Shown here piece by piece: positions 43,376 through 51,830 of a stretch of DNA of 64,000 nt. The stretch covers positions 427,831 to 491,830 of the forward strand of contig JAVHLP010000001.1 in NCBI GenBank assembly GCA_031082145.1, written 5' to 3'. Under the pieces are notes generated by a model. The model was given only the letters and a program-made list of their open reading frames with translations. It had not been told where the DNA came from and searched no databases. Every line of letters begins with the position of its first letter. The first letter of the stretch is position 1. The DNA comes from a bacterium. Lineage in GTDB: Bacteria > Bacillota > Sulfobacillia > UBA995. Both the position numbers and the translations under genes were made by a program.

Positions 43376-43933
43376 ATGCTATTCCTGGAGGGCGCGGGTG
43401 TTCCCGGCATGCCCTGCATACCCCTGTTCCTGGCCACCGGCATGCTGGTCGCCCGAGGCCGGCTCCCCTTGGCCGGCGTGGTGGCGCTGGGGACGACCGC
43501 CATCGTAGCCGGCAACCTGGCCGGCTATCTGGTGGGCAGACGGGTTGGCGGCTCCGCGCTCAAGTGGCTGGCCCGGCGGGCCGGCTATGGTGAGGAACAG
43601 GCCCGGCAAGCCGCCAGACTCTTCCGGCGTTACGGAGGGCTGGCCATCCTGGCCGGCCGCTGGTTCCTGCCCCTCCGTGCCTCCACCCTGGTGCTGGCCG
43701 GTCAGGCGCGCTTTCCCGTACCCCTGTTCGTGCTGTTCTCCTTGCCGTCGGCCGTCGCTTGGGTGCTCGCCTGGCAGTACGGAGGCTTCCTCCTGGCCCG
43801 CGGCACCTTTCGCTGGGCCGGCCTTGCCGGTGACCTCGAACTGCTGGCGGGGCTCCTGGGGCTGGGCGCCATCCTGGTGGCAGCGGGTTGGCTGGGCTGG
43901 ATTCTGGTCCGGAACATCCCGCGCCGGCCCTAG
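43376..43933 (+). CDS. DedA family membrane protein (N-terminus uncertain)
   Basis: 185 residues from ATG 43376 with the DedA/SNARE-associated pattern (LFLEGAGVPGMPCIPLFLAT, RYGGLAILAGRWFLPLR). The family normally has about 20 more residues. The same frame encodes them upstream (FDLGAWLARTPILAYPLAWS), back to an in-frame TGA at 43304-43306, but no standard start codon occurs there. A GTG at 43303 behind GGGAGG reads VTVDV and then meets TGA at 43318, where a +1 shift would join the DedA frame. Either a frameshift (real or sequencing) or an unusual start applies. DedA proteins are flippases or transporters supporting envelope homeostasis. Confidence 0.8.
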   Translation: MLFLEGAGVPGMPCIPLFLATGMLVARGRLPLAGVVALGTTAIVAGNLAGYLVGRRVGGSALKWLARRAGYGEEQARQAARLFRRYGGLAILAGRWFLPLRASTLVLAGQARFPVPLFVLFSLPSAVAWVLAWQYGGFLLARGTFRWAGLAGDLELLAGLLGLGAILVAAGWLGWILVRNIPRRP

Positions 43934-43964
43934 CACGAGCGCCAGAGGCAACAAGCCGCTGCGA

Positions 43965-44801
43965 CTAGTCGGCCGCCTCCACAGTGATGCTGCCGTTGCT
44001 CGTCCTCAGGACGAGCAGGGCTGTGCCTCCGCCCAGGGAAGCCTCGATGGCGCGGGCCGTGTGTAGTTCTCCCAACACCCACCCTGGCATCTTCAGGAGC
44101 ACGCTGCCGTTGCTGGTCCGGGCGTCCAGGGCCACCGAGGAGGCGGGGGACAAGCTCACCCGGATGGAGCCGTTACCGGTGGTCAACCGGTACTCCCCAT
44201 CCTCCAGCAGTCCCAGATCGGCTACTATGCTGCCGTTGCTGGTCCCGGCCGCGACGGCAGGGGTGTTGTCCAGAATCAGGTTGATGCTACCGTTGCTGGT
44301 GTGGATGGTGACCGGCGCTTCCCACCCGCTCACGCTCACGCTGCCGTTCCTGGTGGTCACCCGGAGTTCCAAGTCTGGCGGTGCCCATATCTCGTAGGTG
44401 ACCCGAAGGGCGCCGAAGACCACCGGCGGGACCATGCTATTCCCGCTCAGACGGAGCACGCCTTCACCGGTCGAGCTGGTGAAGCGCGGGATCACGCTGT
44501 CGTGAGCCGGCTTGTTGGAGGCGGCGATATCGGCCCGAGCGACCGCCAGCCGCCGTTCATCAACGGACGGAAAGACATGGACATTGCCGGTGGCGAACTC
44601 CACCTCGAGCACGTCATGGCCGTGGGTGGACACATCGCTCGAGATGTCGGAGCGGACGAGACCCATGTCCAAAGGCCAGCTGAACAGCCGCGGCCCGATC
44701 AGCCGGGTTGCCCCCACCAGTACTCGGTGACCCATATGGCAAACCAGCCAGATGGCCATGATCACGACCGCCGCGATGACCCAACCCCGCCTGCCGCTCA
44801 T
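43965..44801 (-). CDS. DUF4097 beta-repeat protein, membrane anchored
   Basis: 278 residues: one N-terminal membrane segment (VIAAVVIMAIWLVCHMG) and a right-handed beta-repeat region with recurrent TSNGSI/TGNGSI motifs (TTRNGSVSV, HTSNGSINL, GTSNGSIVA, TTGNGSIRV, RTSNGSVLL, RTSNGSITV). This is the DUF4097 (LiaG/putative adhesin) fold, common in cell-envelope stress operons. It overlaps the bactofilin-like gene by ATGA. Confidence 0.87.
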   Translation of the reverse strand: MSGRRGWVIAAVVIMAIWLVCHMGHRVLVGATRLIGPRLFSWPLDMGLVRSDISSDVSTHGHDVLEVEFATGNVHVFPSVDERRLAVARADIAASNKPAHDSVIPRFTSSTGEGVLRLSGNSMVPPVVFGALRVTYEIWAPPDLELRVTTRNGSVSVSGWEAPVTIHTSNGSINLILDNTPAVAAGTSNGSIVADLGLLEDGEYRLTTGNGSIRVSLSPASSVALDARTSNGSVLLKMPGWVLGELHTARAIEASLGGGTALLVLRTSNGSITVEAAD

Positions 44802-45691
44802 CCGTCATCCCTCCCCGGGCCGGCCGGGCCGGGAGGCAATGCCTCGCCACCGGTCTCGGTAGGCGGAGGGGGCGCCCAGGGCCGGCGGGTGCCAAAGCGG
44901 GTGGCCAGCGTCGCCCCCAAGCCCAGGAGGGTTATGGCTATACCCACAATACCCGAGACCAAGGGCACCAGGCGAAGCAGGCCCAAGCTAACCACGCCGG
45001 CCACAACCGGCCAGTAGCCGCCGGCGGTGGTCACCTTCAGCAGGCGCAGGATGCCGCCACCGAGCAGACCGGCCAGAGCCGTGAAGCCGAAGAAGTAGGC
45101 GGCCACCAGGATGAACAGGACGACGGGCACCAGCGGGATGCCGAGGACCATCACCACCAGCAGCAGCAGGGTGAAAGGCAAGGCCAAGAACACGAGCAGG
45201 CCGGTCAGGGCCGATCGGGCCGGTTCCCGGGCGATGGTCTCGGCCGTGACGGCCACGTTGCGACCCCACAGGGCCACCGTTGCCAGGGCCAGGACCAGCA
45301 AGCCGATCCAGGTGGGCAGCCGAGGGACGGGCCACCACCAGCTGCGGGGCAGGACCGAGCGCAAGCCAAGGCTGATCGCACCCCCCCGCGCCTGGGCCCC
45401 CTCCTCCACAATGACCCGGCCCCCCACGGCTACCACGTCGCCTCCTACCACGGCGCCGGATCGCACGAGGACGTCCCCGCCCACGCTCACGGCAGCGTCG
45501 CGGACGACACCCAGGATATCCAGGCGGCCGCCGATGACCACGGCGTTGTCAACCGTCGTCCCCGCCGGCACGGTCCCGCTGCCCCCCACCACCACCAGGT
45601 CCCCCGACATCGAGCCGGGGTGGACGGTAATGCAGCCGCTCAGAAGAAGGGCGAATAACACGAGGGCGACTGCCGGGACGATTCTCCGCAT
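44798..45691 (-). CDS. bactofilin-like lipoprotein with membrane domain
   Basis: 297 residues. A lipobox (LLSGC) follows the signal sequence. A beta-helix stretch typical of polymer-forming bactofilins comes next (GDLVVVGGSGTVPAGTTVDN, VSVGGDVLVRSGAVVGGDVV), then four membrane segments and a Pro-rich tail. ATG at 45691 is preferred eight bases after GAGGT. It is the third gene of the sigma/anti-sigma unit and may be a surface sensor or scaffold. Confidence 0.83.
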   Translation of the reverse strand: MRRIVPAVALVLFALLLSGCITVHPGSMSGDLVVVGGSGTVPAGTTVDNAVVIGGRLDILGVVRDAAVSVGGDVLVRSGAVVGGDVVAVGGRVIVEEGAQARGGAISLGLRSVLPRSWWWPVPRLPTWIGLLVLALATVALWGRNVAVTAETIAREPARSALTGLLVFLALPFTLLLLVVMVLGIPLVPVVLFILVAAYFFGFTALAGLLGGGILRLLKVTTAGGYWPVVAGVVSLGLLRLVPLVSGIVGIAITLLGLGATLATRFGTRRPWAPPPPTETGGEALPPGPAGPGRDDG

Positions 45692-45713
45692 CTTCTCCCA
45701 CCTCACTTTGGGA

Positions 45714-46247
45714 TCACCGCACGTGCCCCTCTGACCACAGGGCGTTCCACCACACAGCCAGGGCCCCCAGGCCCATAGCGGCCACCACGGCCAGCAACAC
45801 CCCGGTCCCGGAACTCCCCCAGGAGATTACCAGCCACCGAAGACCACTCCAGAGGGCGAACGCCGCCCCCCGCAAGGCCCCCACGGCCATCCCCCGGAGC
45901 AGACCCCAGGCCTGCGCCCCGGGGGCCGGGTCTTGCATCAGGCGGGCGAACACGGCGAGGCCACCCGCCAGGAAGAACACCGTCAGCCACTGCCAGCCGG
46001 TTGCCACCCCTCGTGACGGCAACTCACATCTCCGCGCCGCCTCCAGCAGTCTGGCCGTGAGCGAGGGCGGGACGGGGACGCTCTCCCATATCGCGAGCGT
46101 GGTGGCCAGGCGAAAACCCCGGTTGTAGACATACCGGCATTCCTGGCACCGTCCGAGGTGTTCCTGGAGCGACTCGCGCCGGGCCAGCCCCAGCTCACCG
46201 TCGAGCAGCGCATACCACTCTCTCTCAGCCGGGCATCGCTCCGGCAA
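45714..46247 (-). CDS. zinc-finger anti-sigma factor
   Basis: 177 residues: N-terminal ZAS motif with HLGRCQEC (HxxxCxxC) and three or four C-terminal membrane segments. It is the probable membrane-bound antagonist of the sigma factor encoded just before it. TTG at 46247 lies nine bases after GGAGG and the gene overlaps the sigma gene by 23 bases. Confidence 0.87.
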   Translation of the reverse strand: MPERCPAEREWYALLDGELGLARRESLQEHLGRCQECRYVYNRGFRLATTLAIWESVPVPPSLTARLLEAARRCELPSRGVATGWQWLTVFFLAGGLAVFARLMQDPAPGAQAWGLLRGMAVGALRGAAFALWSGLRWLVISWGSSGTGVLLAVVAAMGLGALAVWWNALWSEGHVR

Positions 46248-46746
46248 GTCGTCTCGCCTCCTCTCCCTCTCCGTCAAGCCTATCCCTGAGCCGCTGCCTG
46301 GCCCGGTACAGGCGGTTCCTGACCAGGCTGAGGGGCCAGCCCAGGACGCGGGCGATCTCCTCGTAGGAGAGTTCCTGGTAGTAGCGGAGGATCACCACCT
46401 GCCGGTAGAGCAGGGGAAGCTCCGATACCGCCCGCCGCACGTCGCCGGCCAGTTCGCGGTGTGCCGCCTGCCACTCTGGCTGGGCGGTGACGCCGGCGGG
46501 GAGCTCGCCGTCCAGTAAGGTCTCTCGCCCCAGCCGCCGCCACCGGTCGGCGCACAGGTTCAACACCGTGCGGTAGAGGTAGGACCGGGTGCCGCCGGGG
46601 TTCCTGCCCCGAGCGAGCATCCCCAACAGGCGCAGGAAGGCCTCCTGGGTGATCTCCCCCGCCGTGTCGGCGCTGCCGGTCAGACGACGGGCCAGATTGT
46701 AGACGGCATGCTGGTGTTCGCGGACTATCGTCTCGGGATCGGCCAT
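46225..46746 (-). CDS. ECF RNA polymerase sigma factor
   Basis: 173 residues with sigma region 2 (LARRLTGSADTAGEITQEAF, LRLL) and region 4 (LPLLYRQVVILRYYQELSYE, EIARVLGWPLSLVRNRLYRA). ATG at 46746 follows GGAGG; the frame upstream is not family-like. Such operons are usually autoregulated and respond to envelope stress, which fits the DUF4097 and bactofilin-like genes behind it. Confidence 0.93.
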   Translation of the reverse strand: MADPETIVREHQHAVYNLARRLTGSADTAGEITQEAFLRLLGMLARGRNPGGTRSYLYRTVLNLCADRWRRLGRETLLDGELPAGVTAQPEWQAAHRELAGDVRRAVSELPLLYRQVVILRYYQELSYEEIARVLGWPLSLVRNRLYRARQRLRDRLDGEGEEARRLAGAMPG

Positions 46747-46834
46747 CGCCGCCTCCAGTCCCCATCTCGCCTCACCTGTTACAACGTTCGGGGACGGGGA
46801 AAGTCTGACCCGCGCCCGATCCTGCTGGCAGCAG

Positions 46835-47635
46835 TTAGCGGGTATGCGGGTCGAGCCGATCCCGCAGACCATCCCCCAGCAGATTGAACCCCAGGACGGT
46901 GACGGCTATCGCCAGACCGGGGAACACCGCCATCCAGGGCCCCCGGCCGAGGAAACTCTGGGCCTCGCCGATCATCCTCCCCCAACTGGGATCAGGGGGT
47001 TGAACGCCCAACCCCAGATAGCTGAGGGCCGCCTCGGCCAGCACGGCGGTGGACACGCTGAGGCTGGCCTGGATGACCAGCGGGGTAGCCAGACCGGGCA
47101 GCAGGTGGCGGAGGAGGATGTGCCCATTGGTGGCCCCCAGAGCCCTCGCCGCCTCGACGTACTGCTCTTCCCGGAGGGATAGCACCGATCCCCGGGTCAG
47201 CCGGGCAAAGACCGGTATATTCACCAGACCTATGGCCAGAGCGGTGTTCAAGTTCCCCGGCCCCCGCACGGCCACCACCATGAGGGCAAACAGGATGGCG
47301 GGAAAGGTCAGCATGGCATCCACCGCCCGCATCAGCAGTTCATCGGCCAAGCCACGGTGCAGGCCCGAGAGCGCCCCAGCCAAGCCGCCGGCCCCGAGGC
47401 CGATGGCTACGGCCCCCAGGGCCACGGCGAGGCTCGGCAGCCCGGCCGCCAGGACCCGGCTGAAGATGTCCCGGCCGTACTGGTCGGTGCCAAAGAAGTG
47501 GGCGGCCCCCGGGGGCTGTACCCGGTTGCCGATATCCATGGCGAGCGGGTCACGGGGGACGGCGAGCGCCCCGACCATCGTGGCCGCCAGCACAAGGCCG
47601 ACCAGAGAGAAGCCAAGGGTCAGGTTCCGGTTCAC
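46835..47635 (-). CDS. peptide/nickel-type ABC permease (DppC-like)
   Basis: 266 residues with the DppC/OppC N-terminal domain, the FGTDQYGRDIFSRVL motif and the permease EAA loop (EAARALGATNGHILLRHLLP). GTG start overlaps the partner permease (GTGA). No ATP-binding subunits follow; next on this strand is the ECF sigma gene. Confidence 0.93.
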   Translation of the reverse strand: MNRNLTLGFSLVGLVLAATMVGALAVPRDPLAMDIGNRVQPPGAAHFFGTDQYGRDIFSRVLAAGLPSLAVALGAVAIGLGAGGLAGALSGLHRGLADELLMRAVDAMLTFPAILFALMVVAVRGPGNLNTALAIGLVNIPVFARLTRGSVLSLREEQYVEAARALGATNGHILLRHLLPGLATPLVIQASLSVSTAVLAEAALSYLGLGVQPPDPSWGRMIGEAQSFLGRGPWMAVFPGLAIAVTVLGFNLLGDGLRDRLDPHTR

Positions 47636-48579
47636 GGTCTCGGCCCGATCCGGGGATCGAGCTTGATGTACAGAAGGTCGACGGCGGAGTTCACGGTCAC
47701 AATGGCCACCGCCACGAGTAGCACCGTCCCCTGGACCAGGGGCAGGTCCCGGCTGGAGATGGCGTGCAGGAGCAGCCGGCCCACTCCGGGCAGCGAGAAT
47801 ACCTGCTCCACCACAACGCTCCCGGCCAGCAGGGCCCCAAGCTGCAATCCCAGCATGGTAAGGGGCGGGATAAAGGCGTTGCGCAGAGCGTGCCCATACA
47901 CCACCCGGCGCTCGGGGAGGCCCTTGGCCCAGGCGGTGCGCACGTAGTCCCGGGTGAGCACGTCTAGCAACGAACCGCGCACCAGGCGGGACATCACGGC
48001 CACGCGCGCGGCGGCCAGGGCGATGGCGGGCAGTACCAAGTGGCTGAGAGCCCGGCCCGCCCCCGCCTCCCAGCCCGGGAAGCCGCCCGCAGGAAGCACC
48101 GGCCAGAGCAGGGAGAAGACGATGATGAGGATCATGCCTAGCCAGAAGGCGGGTACTGCCAGCCCCAGTTGGGTCAAGGTGAGCACGGCCAGATCGACGC
48201 CTTGCCCCCGGCGGACCGCCGCCGTCACGCCCAGCAAGATCGATCCGGCAGTCGTGACCGCCATCGCCAGCAGCGCCAGGGGGATGGTGACAGGCAGGCG
48301 TTCTCGTACGAGATCCACGACCGGCCGCCGGTAGCTCAACGACCGGCCGAGATCACCGCGGGCCACGCCCCCCAACCAGTGGAGGTAGCGGGCGGCCACC
48401 GGACGGTCAAGCCCCAACTCGGCCCGGAGTTGGGCCAGAGCCTCGGCGGTGGCCTCAGTGCCGAGGACGATCTGGGCAGGATCGCCGGGCAGGACCTGGA
48501 AGACCAGGAACACGATGGTTCCCACTACCAGCAGGGTGCCAGCCAGGCCGGCCGCCCGACGGGCCAGCCGGCCTGTCAC
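47632..48579 (-). CDS. peptide/nickel-type ABC permease (DppB-like)
   Basis: 315 residues with DppB/OppB features (VFQVLPGDPAQIVLGTEATA, DYVRTAWAKGLPERRVVYGH, GSVVVEQVFSLPGVGRLL) and six membrane segments. It begins ten bases after the binding-protein gene and overlaps the second permease. Confidence 0.93.
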   Translation of the reverse strand: MTGRLARRAAGLAGTLLVVGTIVFLVFQVLPGDPAQIVLGTEATAEALAQLRAELGLDRPVAARYLHWLGGVARGDLGRSLSYRRPVVDLVRERLPVTIPLALLAMAVTTAGSILLGVTAAVRRGQGVDLAVLTLTQLGLAVPAFWLGMILIIVFSLLWPVLPAGGFPGWEAGAGRALSHLVLPAIALAAARVAVMSRLVRGSLLDVLTRDYVRTAWAKGLPERRVVYGHALRNAFIPPLTMLGLQLGALLAGSVVVEQVFSLPGVGRLLLHAISSRDLPLVQGTVLLVAVAIVTVNSAVDLLYIKLDPRIGPRP

Positions 48580-48588
48580 CGGCGAGCC

Positions 48589-50121
48589 CTACCTGGTCTT
48601 GTGGACGGTGCTGAGATCATAAACATCGATCGGGAAGAACCTCCATCCCCGCACCGTCTCTGCCGCCCCCATCACGTGGTGGGGAGCCTGCAGCCACACC
48701 GCCACCGCATCGCCGGTCAGGGTCTTCTGAAGGAGAGAGTACAGCTGGTGGCGGCGGGCGAGGTCGGTGCAGGCGGCCGCCTCGGCTATCAGCTGGTCAT
48801 AAACGGGGTTGTCGTAATTCATGTAATTCTCCCTGCTCTTGGACACGTACCGATTGAGGAAGGGGTCGGGGTCAAGACGGCCGGTGTGGCCGATGACCGT
48901 CAGGTGGTACTGGCGTTGCTCGTAGATCTCCTTCAGCCAGCGCCCCCATTCCACGACCTCCAGGCGAGCCCGGATGCCGCCGGCTCGTAGCTGATCGGCG
49001 ATGATCTCGCCGGCCCGCCGGTGCAACTCGTAGGCGTCGGGCAGGTGAATGGTGACCTCGAACCCGTCCGGATAGCCGGCCTCCCCGAGAAGCTGACGAG
49101 CCCGGGCCGGATCGTGTTCATAGGCCCCGGTCAGATCCTCGTAGTAGGGGCTGACCGGGGGCATGTGACTGCCGATGACGGTTCCGTAACCCCAGACCGC
49201 CCCGTCCACCACCGCTTGACGGTCGACCAGGTGGCTGAGAGCCCGGCGCACACGCAGGTCGTCGAAGGGAGGCCGGGCGTTGTTGATGGCCAGTAGCTGC
49301 ACGGCGTTCATGGGGGCGGACAACACCTTGAGCCCGGGGGTGGACCGGACCTGATCCGCAGTCTCGGGCGGCAAGACGGTGATCACATCCACCTGCCCAG
49401 CCTGGAGGTGTCGGAGTTGCACCGCCCCGTCGGGGATGATCTGGAAGACGACCTCATCCAGGTAAGGCAGCTCATCCACGCCGTACTCCTCGAACCGGGC
49501 CAGCTTGACGTGCTGCTGTGGTCGCCATTCCACAAAGCGGAAGGGCCCTGACCCAACCGGTTGGTTGAAGAGGTCGGCGGCGTCCACGGGAACCACCGCC
49601 GCCCAGCCCATGGCGAGGTTGGACAGAAAGGCGGCCGAGTACTCAGCGAGGCGGATGACGAGGGTGTGCTCCCCGGCTATGACGAGTTCGCCGATCACCG
49701 CGTAGTCCTTGCGCCGGGGATGCCCCGTCGCCGGGTCCAACAGCCGTTCGAAGCTGGCCTTGACTGCCGCGGCGTCGGCGGCGCGACCGTCGTGGAACCT
49801 CGCGCCGGGGCGCAGGTAAAAGGTGTACGCCAGCCCGTCGGGAGACACCTCCCACTCAAGGGCCAGGGCCGATTCCAGTTCACCGTTGGGATCGACCTGC
49901 ACCAGGGTCTCGTAGAGGTTGCGGGTGATCTGGAAGGTGGCCGCAGCGACCGCCTTGTGGGGATCCAATCCCGCCGGATCGGCGGGAACGGCCACCACCA
50001 GGGTGCCGCCCCGTACCGGAGAGGGATCGGCGTGCGGCAGGGCAGGCCCGGGCCGGCAGCCGGCCAGGAGACTCGCCAGCAAGGTGGCCGCCAGAATGGC
50101 GGCCGTCATCCGATAGGACAT
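48589..50121 (-). CDS. peptide-type ABC transporter substrate-binding lipoprotein
   Basis: 510 residues of SBP family 5: signal peptide with lipobox LLAGC, then GGTLVVAVPADPAGLDPHKA, ALEWEVSPDGLAYTFYLRPG ARFHDG, and ARQLLGEAGYPDGF. It captures peptides or similar solutes outside the membrane for the two permeases downstream. ATG at 50121 is eight bases after GGAGG. A structured leader of about 170 nt with a terminator-like hairpin precedes it. Confidence 0.93.
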   Translation of the reverse strand: MSYRMTAAILAATLLASLLAGCRPGPALPHADPSPVRGGTLVVAVPADPAGLDPHKAVAAATFQITRNLYETLVQVDPNGELESALALEWEVSPDGLAYTFYLRPGARFHDGRAADAAAVKASFERLLDPATGHPRRKDYAVIGELVIAGEHTLVIRLAEYSAAFLSNLAMGWAAVVPVDAADLFNQPVGSGPFRFVEWRPQQHVKLARFEEYGVDELPYLDEVVFQIIPDGAVQLRHLQAGQVDVITVLPPETADQVRSTPGLKVLSAPMNAVQLLAINNARPPFDDLRVRRALSHLVDRQAVVDGAVWGYGTVIGSHMPPVSPYYEDLTGAYEHDPARARQLLGEAGYPDGFEVTIHLPDAYELHRRAGEIIADQLRAGGIRARLEVVEWGRWLKEIYEQRQYHLTVIGHTGRLDPDPFLNRYVSKSRENYMNYDNPVYDQLIAEAAACTDLARRHQLYSLLQKTLTGDAVAVWLQAPHHVMGAAETVRGWRFFPIDVYDLSTVHKTR

Positions 50122-50173
50122 CTCCCCATCCTCCTTGTGAGCACGGGAGTGAGGACGGGAGGCACTCCCCGGA

Positions 50174-50200
50174 GAAAACCCCCCTGCGCCAACAGGGAGG
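50174..50200 (-). terminator. terminator-like hairpin in the leader of the ABC importer
   Basis: On the minus strand CCTCCCTG (50200-50193), loop TTGGCG, CAGGGGGG (50186-50179), then TTTTC (50178-50174). It lies 52 bases before the binding-protein start, so it would act as a conditional terminator inside the leader. Confidence 0.55.
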
Positions 50201-50290
50201 CGACCTCGAGGGCACACGCTGCCCGGGCGCCTGACTCCCCTTGGTCCCAGTCCTCACGGATCCAAGCCTGAGGTTACCTGCGCCGTGCTC
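50201..50290 (-). ncRNA. structured leader, candidate riboswitch/attenuator
   Basis: Upstream of the terminator are a perfect hairpin GGGCA-GCGTG-TGCCC (50224-50210) and two mutually exclusive stems. CTTGG (50266-50262) pairs with CCAAG (50244-50240), or CCTCA (50273-50269) pairs with TGAGG (50256-50252). Alternative pairings ahead of a terminator suggest ligand- or protein-controlled attenuation. I could not match it to a known riboswitch class. Confidence 0.4.
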
Positions 50291-50297
50291 TGACTAG

Positions 50298-50327
50298 ATT
50301 CTACCACATCCCGGGATGCGGGAGCAA
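50298..50327 (-). promoter_or_regulatory. sigma-A promoter with palindromic spacer, ABC importer
   Basis: TTGCTC (50327-50322), 18-base spacer and TAGAAT (50303-50298, preceded by TGG as an extended -10). The spacer holds a perfect 12-base palindrome CATCCCGGGATG (50307-50318), a possible repressor site. Confidence 0.5.
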
Positions 50328-50346
50328 CCGGCAGGCTCGAGCTTCG

Positions 50347-51720
50347 CTACCAAGCCACCCGCTCCACGCCGGCCGCCAGCAGCCCCGCAGCCACCTCTGC
50401 CTTGATGGCCTCCAGGATCCCTGCCGTCTCGCCTTCGCAGCGCACAACCAGGGCGGGCTGGGTGTTGGAGGCGCGGACCAGGCCCCAACCGCCGGGGAAG
50501 ATAACCCGAGCGCCGTCCACCGCGATAACCTCCCGGGCGGCCGCGAAGTGGCCGGTGACCGCGTCCACCACCGCCCGCTTCCGATCGTCGGGGCAGTCAA
50601 CCCGTATCTCCGGGGTGGCATGGTAGCGAGGGAGGTCGGCTACCAGTTCCGAGAGGGGCCGACCGGCGGCCGCCAGGAGCCTGAGCAGGCGGCCTGCGGC
50701 ATACAGGGCATCGTCGAATCCGAAGTATTCGTCGGCGAAGAACATGTGGCCGGACATCTCGCCGGTGAAGACCGCGCCAAGTTCCTTCATCCGCGCCTTG
50801 ATGAGGGAGTGACCGGTCCGGGTCCAGAGCGGCTCCCCGCCCAGCCGGCGGACCTCATCCACAAGTGCTTGCGAGCACTTGACCTCGACAAGGACCGGGG
50901 TGCCGGGCCGGAAGGGCAGGATCTCCCGCCAGTACAGGCACATCAGAAGATCGCCCCAGACCACGTTGCCCTCATTGTCTACCACACCCAGCCGATCGCC
51001 GTCGCCGTCGAAGGCAATGCCGAGGTCGGCCCGGTGTCCGGACACCGCCTCGATCAGGTCCCGGAGGTTGGCCGGTTGAGTCGGATCGGGGTGATGATGG
51101 GGGAAACGGGGATCGGACTCGCAGTACAGCGGAACCACGTCGCAGCCCCAACTCTCCAGCACCGAGACCGCGAACAGGGCGGCGGTCCCGTTGCCGCAGT
51201 CACAGGCAACTTTGAGCCTCCGCCCCGGCAGGCGGATCCCGTCCTTGAGCATGGCCAGGTAGCCGGGAACCGGATCCTGTCGCCGGACGCGGCCGGGAGC
51301 AACCGCCGGCAGTGACGCGCCGGCTCGGCGACGCAAGTCCTGGATCTGGTCGCCGTGCAGAGCCGCCCCCTCCAGGACTATCTTGAACCCGTTGAATTCG
51401 GGGGGGTTGTGGCTGGCCGTGACCATGACGGCCGCATCGGTCCGGTACTCTCGATCGGCGTAGTAGAGAATGGGGGTGATGACGGTACCGGTATCGACGA
51501 CGTCGCAGCCCGCGCCGGTCAACCCTTCCGCCAGCACCCCGGCCAGGCCGGGAGAGGAGAAGCGGTTGTCCTGGCCTACGGCGACAGTGCGGCCGCCACG
51601 TTCGCGGACCAGAGAGCCGAGGGCCATGCCGAGGCGCTTCACACCGGCGGGCGGCAACTGGCCGGGCACGACACCCCTGATGTCGTACTCGCGGAACACG
51701 TCGGGATGGAGTCCGGTCAT
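50347..51720 (-). CDS. phosphomannomutase/phosphoglucomutase
   Basis: 457 residues of the alpha-D-phosphohexomutase family: DVFREYDIRGVVPGQLPPAG at the start, the phosphoserine loop TASHNPPEFNGFK, metal loop DGDGDRLG, sugar loop GEMSGHMFF and phosphate loop RASNTQPALVVR. It interconverts hexose 1- and 6-phosphates for envelope sugars. ATG at 51720 matches the family start although the ribosome site is weak; the longer upstream frame runs into the next gene. Confidence 0.93.
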   Translation of the reverse strand: MTGLHPDVFREYDIRGVVPGQLPPAGVKRLGMALGSLVRERGGRTVAVGQDNRFSSPGLAGVLAEGLTGAGCDVVDTGTVITPILYYADREYRTDAAVMVTASHNPPEFNGFKIVLEGAALHGDQIQDLRRRAGASLPAVAPGRVRRQDPVPGYLAMLKDGIRLPGRRLKVACDCGNGTAALFAVSVLESWGCDVVPLYCESDPRFPHHHPDPTQPANLRDLIEAVSGHRADLGIAFDGDGDRLGVVDNEGNVVWGDLLMCLYWREILPFRPGTPVLVEVKCSQALVDEVRRLGGEPLWTRTGHSLIKARMKELGAVFTGEMSGHMFFADEYFGFDDALYAAGRLLRLLAAAGRPLSELVADLPRYHATPEIRVDCPDDRKRAVVDAVTGHFAAAREVIAVDGARVIFPGGWGLVRASNTQPALVVRCEGETAGILEAIKAEVAAGLLAAGVERVAW

Positions 51721-51830
51721 ACCTGACTCGGTTCGAGACGGAGACGATGGATCCTGCCTCAAGTTCGCCGGCCGAGCTACCGGTCTCGGTCCGGGCACGG
51801 CCACCTCAACGTCGCCATCGGGTCCGGGGG

